From positions 1 to 7,637 of the forward strand of contig PWUB01000027.1 of NCBI GenBank assembly GCA_003563755.1: a stretch of DNA of 7,637 nt, read 5' to 3'. How positions within the stretch are numbered: the stretch's first letter is position 1; the number at the start of each line of letters is the position of its first letter. This DNA is from Clostridia bacterium (GTDB lineage: Bacteria; Bacillota_E; SLMV01; PUMD01). Positions 1 through 5,477 of the stretch are shown here, one piece after another. Made by a program: the position numbers and the translations under genes. The notes below the pieces were generated by a model that was given only the letters and a program-made list of their open reading frames with translations, searched no databases and was not told where the DNA came from.

Positions 1-649
1 CGTCGGGATAGAGCCAGATCTTCGGAATGCCGTCCAGATCAAGTCCTTCTTCCGTCGTCACGCTCTTGTCGATAGCCCAGAAATGCTCACGCTCGAAGTA
101 GGTGACAACGGTCTTGGTGACGTCGAGGTCCTCTTCACCAGGACAGTAGTAGAAAGCGAGATGGCTCCAGCCGCCTTGGTCGGACTGCTTTAAGCCACAG
201 TCTTCATACACGCCGTTGGGATATTCGGGGTAGTAACTGTAAAGGTTGCCTTCATCGGGGCCACCTTTAGCAAACACATGCATAACCCGAGAGTTTGATT
301 CGAAGGCGAATACTGTGTCGCCATCACCATCAATGCCTTTGTAGATCGTAACTTCAAAGCCTTCTGGGCCATCAAACACATCGCCGTTATCAATAGCATC
401 CTGATCTAATTCAATTTTGAAATACACCAAATCACAGTCGTCAGGGCTGTCAAGCAAAGCCGGATTTGGATCTGGGAAAGCAGGGTTTTCGTGCTTATCC
501 TGTATTAAGTCTACTGGGTAAATTGGCCCCACCTTTGGCCCTTCACAATCATCAGGATACCCGGCCAACCCAACCAACGCCCCGCCAAAAACCAGCAACC
601 CGATGATCAGCGCTGTCAAGCCGATTCGCGAACACCTTCTATGACTCAT
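1..649 (-). CDS. Secreted surface protein, N-terminal part (runs off the left edge)
   Basis: An open frame of 216 codons runs from the ATG at 649 to the window edge without a stop, so the C-terminus is missing. The start is supported by a purine-rich AAGGGGTGA ending 7 bases before the ATG. Residues 1-30 form a signal peptide or anchor: basic n-region (SHRRCSR), then a hydrophobic stretch at about 11-29. The mature part is acidic and rich in Asp, Gly and Pro, with four cysteines (35, 72, 151, 169) that could form disulphides outside the cell. Residues 178-197 (TKTVVTYFEREHFWAIDKSV) resemble the start of a domain I associate, from memory, with large bacterial surface proteins, typically a T-x-x-R-x-x-x-W-x-I-D-K pattern. 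No enzyme motif is visible. A sortase gene lies upstream on the same strand, so a sortase-anchored wall protein or pilin-like protein is likely, but the LPxTG-like signal would be beyond the window. Export is confident; exact function is unknown. Confidence 0.8.
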   Translation of the reverse strand, partial: MSHRRCSRIGLTALIIGLLVFGGALVGLAGYPDDCEGPKVGPIYPVDLIQDKHENPAFPDPNPALLDSPDDCDLVYFKIELDQDAIDNGDVFDGPEGFEVTIYKGIDGDGDTVFAFESNSRVMHVFAKGGPDEGNLYSYYPEYPNGVYEDCGLKQSDQGGWSHLAFYYCPGEEDLDVTKTVVTYFEREHFWAIDKSVTTEEGLDLDGIPKIWLYPD

Positions 650-763
650 TAGGTTCTCACCCCTTGTTCCTCCTGCACAAATCCAGATTTGAAACCAGGG
701 CCGACACTGCGGATAGGCGGCCATCCCGTCTCGCACCAATCACCGGCCTTCCAGACACATCAT

Positions 764-834
764 CGGTCAGGGGTCTGACCGTAATCCTCTGACTACTGGG
801 TCACCATGGTCCGGATTACCGGACCACAGTGATC
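764..834 (-). promoter_or_regulatory. Hairpin cluster with competing pairings, possible leader or attenuator
   Basis: Two strong inverted repeats lie 115-185 bases upstream of the surface-protein start. Hairpin A is CGGTCAG (764-770) with CTGACCG (775-781), a 7-bp stem and a 4-base loop. Hairpin B is TGGTCCGG (807-814) with CCGGACCA (819-826), an 8-bp perfect stem with a 4-base loop; bases 799-804 and 829-834 can extend it after a small internal loop. A competing pairing exists: GTAATCC (781-787) with GGATTAC (813-819), which cannot coexist with B and touches the edge of A. A third weaker hairpin, GTCTG/CAGAC, lies at about 839-855. There is no U-run, so these are not simple terminators. A regulatory role is inference. 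Confidence 0.35.
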
Positions 835-835
835 T

Positions 836-1102
836 CTAGTCTGCAAACTCAGACCTTCCTACGCCGACTACCATGTCCTCTCCGTTCACTGCTGCCTTAC
901 CTTCGCATTGGCTCGTGTATAAGTAGTGGACAGCCCCCGCTTCCAGACCAATCGTCCGGCAGATCGGTGCTAACCACTGAGTCTGGCCTCGGATAGTTAG
1001 TCGGGTGCTCTCGACCGGCGTACTACCATACCACCTGCCACTGCATGAGGCACCACTCGCAACAGAGCGATCATTTAGATGCCATTGCCTCCTGTGAACC
1101 AC
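836..1102 (-). CDS. Doubtful small ORF (88 aa)
   Basis: A GTG-started frame of 88 codons. In its favour, AAAAGGAG lies 8 bases before the GTG, a good ribosome binding site. Against it, the product matches no family I know, has no clear hydrophobic segment, and is rich in Trp, Cys, Arg and Ser in the way that chance frames are. It lies between the sortase terminator and the surface-protein leader, on the same strand as both. A second AGGAGG just inside the frame could instead serve other very short frames. I treat it as a possible small protein only. Confidence 0.2.
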   Translation of the reverse strand: MVHRRQWHLNDRSVASGASCSGRWYGSTPVESTRLTIRGQTQWLAPICRTIGLEAGAVHYLYTSQCEGKAAVNGEDMVVGVGRSEFAD

Positions 1103-1148
1103 GTCATTTGCTCCTTTTGACTACCGGCCACTGCTAGAGAATAACTGC

Positions 1149-1182
1149 GAAAAACAAAACCGACTGCTTCTGCAGCCGGTTT
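1149..1182 (-). terminator. Rho-independent terminator of the sortase gene
   Basis: Bases 1157-1167 (AAACCGACTGC) and 1172-1182 (GCAGCCGGTTT) form an 11-bp stem with a TTCT loop. Read on the minus strand the single mismatch becomes a G-U wobble, and the stem is followed directly by TTGTTTTTC. This is the usual shape of an intrinsic terminator acting on minus-strand transcription. It lies about 80 bases after the sortase stop codon and implies that the surface-protein gene further on has its own promoter or depends on readthrough. Confidence 0.8.
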
Positions 1183-1264
1183 CACTCTGGCTAAACGCCG
1201 CCCACATGTGACCAGCAGGACGCCGCGTATCATCACCTCTGCATTTGAGAGTGACTATACTCAG

Positions 1265-1900
1265 TTATCGTTGTGCATCCAGTTGCAAGTCTTGTATCTC
1301 CACCAGCTCGGCCCGGACTATCAGCCTCTCACGCAGACTCCCTATCGGATGACACGTGGTCAGCGTCAGTACGGCCTCCTCGGTGGGGTCCACCACCTCC
1401 AATGCATCTGGTTTGACTACGAACACAGACTCGACGGAGTACAGATACGTTGTCCTCGGCGACTGTATGATTATGGTGTCTTCTGCTTCCAAGCTATGTA
1501 GATTTCTGAACCAGGCACCGTGGGAGTTGCGGTGTCCAGCGATTGCCACGTTCCCCGGCTTCCCCGGCTCACCGCTCTGAGGATAAAACCCCGGCCCCTG
1601 GGTCAGCTCATCCTCCCCGATACCATCCACCACAGCAACCCGCAGCGCTATTGCCGGTATGATGAGGACGAACGGACCCTCATCGATGGTTTCCGGCTGC
1701 GCCCTAGGTTCGTGAGACGGCTGGTAGTCCTCTTCAGCTGGTGCAGCCTCAGCAATACGAGTCCGTGCCTGCTCAAATTCCTCTATGAGAGTGTCCTGGC
1801 GCTGGAGGGAGTACAGGTACTGGTATACAGGCCAGGCGATCATCAGGGCGCCTGCTGCGATGAGAATGATAGATATGCTCCTCCACGCCTTATCCTGCAT
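1265..1900 (-). CDS. Sortase, class D/E type transpeptidase
   Basis: A 211-residue cysteine transpeptidase that joins sorting-signal-bearing surface proteins to the cell wall or polymerises pilins at the outer membrane face. Residues 8-30 form an N-terminal membrane anchor with a short basic start, giving a type II topology. A charged linker follows (about 34-74), then the beta-barrel sortase domain (about 76-200). All catalytic residues are visible: His123 in AGHRNSHG, Cys183 in TLTTCHP and Arg192 in RERLIVRAEL. The TLTTCHP pattern and small size fit class D/E rather than A, B or C. The start is the ATG at 1900, preceded by AGGAGGAG 7 bases away, with a TATAAT box just upstream. It ends in TAA and is followed by its own terminator. 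The nearest gene downstream on the same strand encodes an exported protein, a likely substrate. The exact class needs a phylogeny. Confidence 0.95.
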   Translation of the reverse strand: MQDKAWRSISIILIAAGALMIAWPVYQYLYSLQRQDTLIEEFEQARTRIAEAAPAEEDYQPSHEPRAQPETIDEGPFVLIIPAIALRVAVVDGIGEDELTQGPGFYPQSGEPGKPGNVAIAGHRNSHGAWFRNLHSLEAEDTIIIQSPRTTYLYSVESVFVVKPDALEVVDPTEEAVLTLTTCHPIGSLRERLIVRAELVEIQDLQLDAQR

Positions 1901-1925
1901 AGACGTTCTCCTCCTGAGTACCGGT

Positions 1926-1954
1926 ATTATACATCAAACATTGGCAGAGAACAA
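1926..1954 (-). promoter_or_regulatory. Sigma-70-like promoter of the sortase gene
   Basis: On the minus strand a perfect TATAAT (1931-1926) lies 17 bases from a weak -35 candidate TTGTTC (1954-1949, only TTG matching). The position predicts a very short leader carrying the AGGAGGAG site. The -10 box is convincing; the -35 box is not, so an activator or other sigma factor cannot be excluded. Confidence 0.5.
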
Positions 1955-2147
1955 CAATAGAACTTGCGGCTGTGCCAGTCCAGACTCGGTGACTTCAGTC
2001 CCATCATACAATACGAGGCTGTCTCTGTATTTCGGGGGGTGTCGTCAGGATGGATCCCTTGGTTGCCAATCTGGCGCGGGCCCGAGTCCATGTGAGCCAG
2101 GCCGATGTGGGGGAAGATCCATGAATGACCCCTAACCAATCCGCTCA
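1955..2147. other. Intergenic stretch beside the transposase remnant
   Basis: About 190 bases without a supported gene, between the sortase promoter and the 3' end of the transposase pseudogene. Part of it is probably the non-coding end of the old insertion sequence. A G-run followed by TGTCGTC at about 2034-2046 is a possible IS end by position, but I could not find the partner inverted repeat or a target duplication, so no boundary is claimed. Confidence 0.35.
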
Positions 2148-3200
2148 TTACGTCATTGAGGGTCGGGCTCTACTGAGCTTGTGAAATAGCTGTAACAGAC
2201 CACGAGACCCGTGAGTACCGGCGTCGATGATCGGTGGATGTACGTGCCCGACACCGACGGTCTTGTTGATGACCTTCCCTGCGGTTCGTCGGATCTCCCG
2301 ACGACAATCCTCTATGCTCACCTTCACACCCGTGACCAGGCGATTTGTGTATTGGTCCAGGGAACCCACCAGGTTCTCTCCAAGGGTCAAGATCATCCCC
2401 GATACACTTCGTTTACCTCAACTCTGGCCCCGCTTGCTGGTGAGGTTCTCCATCCGGTCGACCTGAGATTTCGCAGCACCCATGCTTCTCAGGCCCCTCA
2501 CATCCACACCCTGCTCCCCCAGTCTCGTGCGGCAGTCCCGCACCAACTCGGGATCCTGCAGAATGTCCTCCCTGAGGTTCGCCAGCTTCTTCTTCCGATT
2601 CCCCTCAGGAAGTTCCTTCTCTCCTTCCGCAAAAGCTACCAGGAGCCGCACGGGATCATTAGCATAGTGCCGACAACGCCTCCCGGGACTTCCCTGTGCC
2701 CCTCAGCAGCAGCTTGAGATCCCTGACCATGTGCCAACGATCAATATGGTATACAGCGTTGTCGAAGTACTCGACGCCCTTTCGGATCCACCGGGCACGG
2801 TCACCGTTGATCACCACCTGGGTATCAGAGAGATCGTAGATGCTGTACGGATAACGACTGGCTTCCTTCCAGAGGTCGGCGTCCGGATCCGCAAGCTCCT
2901 TCTAAAACCGACTACCTACCAGCTCGTATTCCCTCGACCGCGGATGCCGCTTGCACCAACTCTCGTGACAAAACATCATCTGGGCCTCTCCACGACTCTG
3001 ATGCTCTGTATGGAACCCGAGTAACCGTCGACCTCCAGATGAACAAACAGGACCTTACGTCTACCCTGCGGATCCACCTGTCTGCGCACCCGGTCCGCCG
3101 CCATCGCATCACCGGTGTCAATCACCAACTTGCGGATGGTCCGGTGGCTTTCATGACAGGGATTGGGTTTCGGCTGCTGAGTAGGCAGGATGCGACATAT
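2148..3200 (-). pseudogene. Decayed ISLre2-family (UPF0236-like) transposase
   Basis: Joining three minus-strand frames gives an almost continuous transposase of about 350 residues. Recognisable blocks in order are VLFVHLEVDGY (about 3040-3010), MMFCHESWCKRHPRSREYEL (about 2975-2915), QVVINGDRARWIRKGVEY (about 2825-2770), YHIDRWHMVRDL (about 2750-2715), then SQVDRMENLTSKRGQS before a stop at 2418-2420. This order (VDG, NGD-WI, DR-H, then QVD with KRGQSW) matches what I know of ISLre2 transposases. Lesions are a frameshift near 3003-3008, a TAG at 2902-2904 (probably Tyr), a frameshift near 2660-2668, and a TGA at 2418-2420 where Trp is expected; the frame then continues to TAA at 2148. About 100 N-terminal residues are missing compared with the usual length. 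The residue before SQVD is Lys (AAA) where an acidic catalytic residue may be expected. The element is dead. The exact upstream edge is uncertain. Confidence 0.85.
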
Positions 3201-3209
3201 TTCGACGTC

Positions 3210-4793
3210 TCAGCTGAGAAGGTAACGGGTAGGCGCCTGGAGGAAGGCATCGCGCATGTGCCGCAGGCTCCGGGCTGAAGCCCGGCTAACGCCAGCCAGA
3301 TTGATGAGCTGTGCGATGGATTCGAAGTGCCCCTTCTCTGCCCTCAGGCAGACTATGCGCCGGGCGGCTTCGCCCGTGATCTCCGGCACGGACATGAGGT
3401 CCGCCGCCGGGCATGCGTTCATGTTGAAGGTCAGGGGCAGAGAAGCCTCCTCCGACCAGTAGACCTCCGGCACGGACACATCATCGTTCTGCAGCCAGAT
3501 CTCCGGGCCGAGACGGGATGCGAGTCCCTCATGGGCGCAGTCCCGGGTGAGTGCCTCCTGCAGTCGTTTCTCTGCCATGGTTAGCCACTCCTGCCCTGCA
3601 TCCTTGAGATCCCTGAGTCGGCCCAGCTGGCCCAGGCGGTGAAGCCTCCGATACAGCCCGTGCGCCTCATCGCAGACCGTCACGTAGGCCGTGGTCTCGA
3701 GAAATATCCTGTACACCCTCCTGCGCTCGGCGGGGAACAGCCGGCCGTACTCAGAGATCAACTTCATGATCGGGGGTACGGCTGAGCCGGCTTCGGACCG
3801 CAGCGCAGCATGCACGGCCGCTCCGACCTTGAGGTATGCGTTCTCCCGGGGGGTGAAGACCCCGGCGGGGTCATCCGGGGTCGCCATCCCGGGCGGTAGG
3901 AAGTCAGTGTAGAAGGCGGGCTCCGCGAAGGTGCCCCTCACCTTCGGATCCCCGGTCAGCCGGTAGAACAGCGAGGCCACTACCCCCTCGCAGGAGAGCA
4001 TTCCCTGGGGTGATCGAAGATTACCCGGATCCCCCACTCCGTGGGTGGCCTGGTACACCAGGCGCTCCGAAAGCTCAGACGGGCAGGCGGTCAGGCTTCC
4101 CGGAGGCAGGGGTTCATGTATGAAGGCGTTGGCTGCTACCCCCGCCAGCCTCGTCCGGGTCTCCCTATCGCAGAGAAAGTGGGCGTCCGGAGATGGATCG
4201 AATGAAGCCATGTTCCTGACTTCGAGGTGGCGAGTCAGATCTCGCGTCACAACTTCGAAGTGGATTCCCCATCCCTCGCTGAGGGCGGTGGTGTAATCGG
4301 ATACCGCCGTGGACAGATGCATCCGGGTGTAGGGGCGGGGCATGCGGGCCAGGGCGGACAGTCCAGCCAACTGGAACAGCATGACGTGGCTGAACTCGTG
4401 CAGCAGGATGCTCTCCACCTCCGTCCGCGCGAACTGTCCCTGTGAATCCCCGGTGGCGAGCATGGTGTAGTGGGTCCTGGGCTTCATCTCAACCTCACCC
4501 CGGCCGCTGACCAGGCCGAAGCCGACGGATGGACGGGGGTCGGGTGCCCGCAGTGCGAAGTAGGGGGGATCGACGCTCTCACCCCGACGGGCCAGGTAGT
4601 TAGTGTACGCGTGGCCGACCTTCAGGAAACTCTGCATGTACGGCTGCCGGAGGATCTCCTCGAACTCCTGGCCGACGGGATCGTCTGGGTCCACCTCGCG
4701 GTACAAAGGAGGGCCCCCTCCGGTTCGATCCCCCACGGGGGTCATGAGCACCCAGGAGGGCCTACCGCCCCGGATGTCGTCGAGGCCCATCAT
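3210..4793 (-). CDS. Predicted zinc metallopeptidase with C-terminal helix-hairpin-helix domain
   Basis: A 527-residue protein, probably cytoplasmic since no signal peptide or membrane segment is visible. Residues 132-136 are HEFSH, an HExxH zinc site inside a helix (ILLHEFSHVMLFQLAG). Residues 171-180 are LSEGWGIHFE, where Glu173 is a good third zinc ligand, as in gluzincins. The middle (about 190-450) is of unknown fold. Residues about 458-515 form a ComEA-type helix-hairpin-helix unit: FNMNACPAADLMSVPEITG, then a second hairpin around LINLAGVSRASA; such units usually bind DNA. I chose the ATG at 4793 rather than a frame-open ATG at 4823, because it has GGGAGGTG 8 bases upstream and overlaps the regulator's TGA as ATGA, the sign of translational coupling. 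The stop directly abuts an IS remnant in the same frame, so the last residues may be altered. Regulator-cleaving protease is a possible role by analogy with ImmA or IrrE pairs, but unproven. Confidence 0.8.
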   Translation of the reverse strand: MMGLDDIRGGRPSWVLMTPVGDRTGGGPPLYREVDPDDPVGQEFEEILRQPYMQSFLKVGHAYTNYLARRGESVDPPYFALRAPDPRPSVGFGLVSGRGEVEMKPRTHYTMLATGDSQGQFARTEVESILLHEFSHVMLFQLAGLSALARMPRPYTRMHLSTAVSDYTTALSEGWGIHFEVVTRDLTRHLEVRNMASFDPSPDAHFLCDRETRTRLAGVAANAFIHEPLPPGSLTACPSELSERLVYQATHGVGDPGNLRSPQGMLSCEGVVASLFYRLTGDPKVRGTFAEPAFYTDFLPPGMATPDDPAGVFTPRENAYLKVGAAVHAALRSEAGSAVPPIMKLISEYGRLFPAERRRVYRIFLETTAYVTVCDEAHGLYRRLHRLGQLGRLRDLKDAGQEWLTMAEKRLQEALTRDCAHEGLASRLGPEIWLQNDDVSVPEVYWSEEASLPLTFNMNACPAADLMSVPEITGEAARRIVCLRAEKGHFESIAQLINLAGVSRASARSLRHMRDAFLQAPTRYLLS

Positions 4794-5341
4794 GAAGACG
4801 ACACCTCCCGGTGGCGCCGGCACACCGAGGCCAGGGACAGGAAGGCATCGAGGCCCCGGTCGGTGATACGGTAGCGGTTGCGGTCGGGCTGCTTTATCAA
4901 CCCCGCGGCCATCAGCTCCCTCAAGTGGTGATACAGCGGCCCTCCACCGAGCTCGGCGGACTGGCCAAGTTCCCTCGAGGATCCCTCGCCCTCGATGAGC
5001 CGGGCCATGATCGCCAGCCGGAGCTCACTGGAGAGGGCCCCGGCGGTGCGGGCCATGCTCCGGCGGTCCTCGGTCAGCAGGGCTGACCGGCTCGTCAGCT
5101 GGTTGGTGAGCCCCTGCTGTGTGGCCATACCCCACAGCAGCAGCGCCTCATCCTCCTCGACGTGTTCTTCGTCCAGCACCGCCCTTGCATCCTGAAGCAG
5201 GTCGCGGAATCGTGCCAAAATCTCCATCTCCCCGCCCGGGCGCCTTTCACCCGTGGGATCAGTGCTGTCGAGGACGATGGCCCTCAGTTCCTCTACCTCT
5301 TGCTCCAGGTGGTCGAGCCGCTCGGAAACATCCTTTTCCAT
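4790..5341 (-). CDS. Winged-helix (ArsR-like) transcriptional regulator with N-terminal coiled coil
   Basis: A 183-residue cytoplasmic DNA-binding protein. Residues 5-25 (VSERLDHLEQEVEELRAIVL) form a short coiled coil, likely for oligomerisation. A helical middle (about 38-98) may be a sensor or dimer region. Residues about 102-168 form a winged helix: LSSELRLAIMARLIEGEG, a recognition region with GGGPLYHHLRELMAAGLI, and a wing with RNRYRITDRGLDAF. The YHHLxxLxxAGLI and YxxTxxG patterns are typical of ArsR-like regulators. No clear metal-binding cysteine cluster is present. The start could be ATG at 5341 or one of two GTG codons just upstream (5344, 5347); ATG is preferred, although the nearby GGGGTG is close. 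It is the first gene of an operon with the metallopeptidase, and its stop overlaps that gene's start. It probably binds the repeats in its own promoter region and may also control the divergent gene. Confidence 0.85.
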   Translation of the reverse strand: MEKDVSERLDHLEQEVEELRAIVLDSTDPTGERRPGGEMEILARFRDLLQDARAVLDEEHVEEDEALLLWGMATQQGLTNQLTSRSALLTEDRRSMARTAGALSSELRLAIMARLIEGEGSSRELGQSAELGGGPLYHHLRELMAAGLIKQPDRNRYRITDRGLDAFLSLASVCRRHREVSSS

Positions 5342-5357
5342 CACCACACCCCATTAG

Positions 5358-5383
5358 TATAGAATTATAGAATAGTATAGCAT
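5358..5383. repeat. Three tandem TATAGMAT repeats, candidate operator
   Basis: TATAGAAT at 5358-5365, TATAGAAT at 5366-5373 and TATAGCAT at 5376-5383 lie head to tail; TAGTATAG also occurs twice (5355-5362 and 5373-5380). The array sits in the only gap between the divergent regulator operon and the PHP-ARH gene, in an AT-rich island within GC-rich DNA, and overlaps the minus-strand -10 box. This is the place where an autoregulating winged-helix protein would bind. Binding is inferred. Confidence 0.55.
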
Positions 5384-5402
5384 GTGCTTCCTTGTGGGCC
5401 AA
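5374..5402 (-). promoter_or_regulatory. Sigma-70-like promoter of the regulator-protease operon
   Basis: On the minus strand TTGGCC (5402-5397, four of six consensus bases) lies 17 bases from TATACT (5379-5374, five of six). Transcription would start near 5367 and give a leader of about 25 bases. A perfect TATAAT also occurs at 5369-5364, but without a reasonable -35 box. No equally good promoter was found for the plus-strand gene, although TAGAAT at 5368-5373 could serve as its -10. Confidence 0.5.
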
Positions 5403-5462
5403 GGGGGGAAGGGACAACGAGAGACCGAGGCGAAGTGAATCAGGCGGATGCTGTGTACGGAC

Positions 5463-5467
5463 GGAGG
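5463..5467 (+). promoter_or_regulatory. Ribosome binding site deciding the start of the PHP-ARH gene
   Basis: GGAGG lies 10 bases before the ATG at 5478. The upstream in-frame ATG at 5448 has only a weak, badly spaced purine run. Starting at 5478 also gives MLDYHNHL, the usual beginning of a PHP protein. Confidence 0.75.
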
Positions 5468-5477
5468 TCTTATCGAT

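Larger units (their letters stand above)
650..1148. other. Gene-poor stretch between sortase terminator and surface-protein gene
   Basis: These 500 bases hold no gene I can recognise. On the minus strand they would be the leader and intergenic space ahead of the surface-protein gene. I see one doubtful small reading frame (836-1102) and a cluster of hairpins at 764-855, each listed or described separately. I found no convincing -35/-10 pair for the surface-protein gene and no tRNA or recognisable riboswitch consensus. The length and the density of inverted repeats make a structured leader RNA possible. Confidence 0.5.

Noticed and set aside
836..1148. Possible group II intron or riboswitch fragment in the structured stretch
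   Set aside because: No domain V-like GAAA hairpin, no reverse transcriptase and no riboswitch core sequence could be found.
2034..2046. G-run followed by TGTCGTC as the terminal repeat of the dead IS
   Set aside because: The partner end has been lost or cannot be recognised, and no target duplication is visible, so the boundary cannot be supported.
3270..3285. Perfect inverted repeat CCGGGCT-GA-AGCCCGG, like a REP element or terminator
   Set aside because: It lies inside the HhH coding region of the protease, where the codons make sense as protein, and only one copy is visible.
4794..4823. Upstream ATG adding 10 residues to the metallopeptidase
   Set aside because: The ATG at 4793 has GGGAGGTG at the right distance and an ATGA overlap with the regulator gene.
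5448..5477. Upstream ATG adding 10 residues to the PHP-ARH protein
   Set aside because: It has no well-spaced ribosome binding site, while the ATG at 5478 has GGAGG and gives a standard PHP N-terminus.
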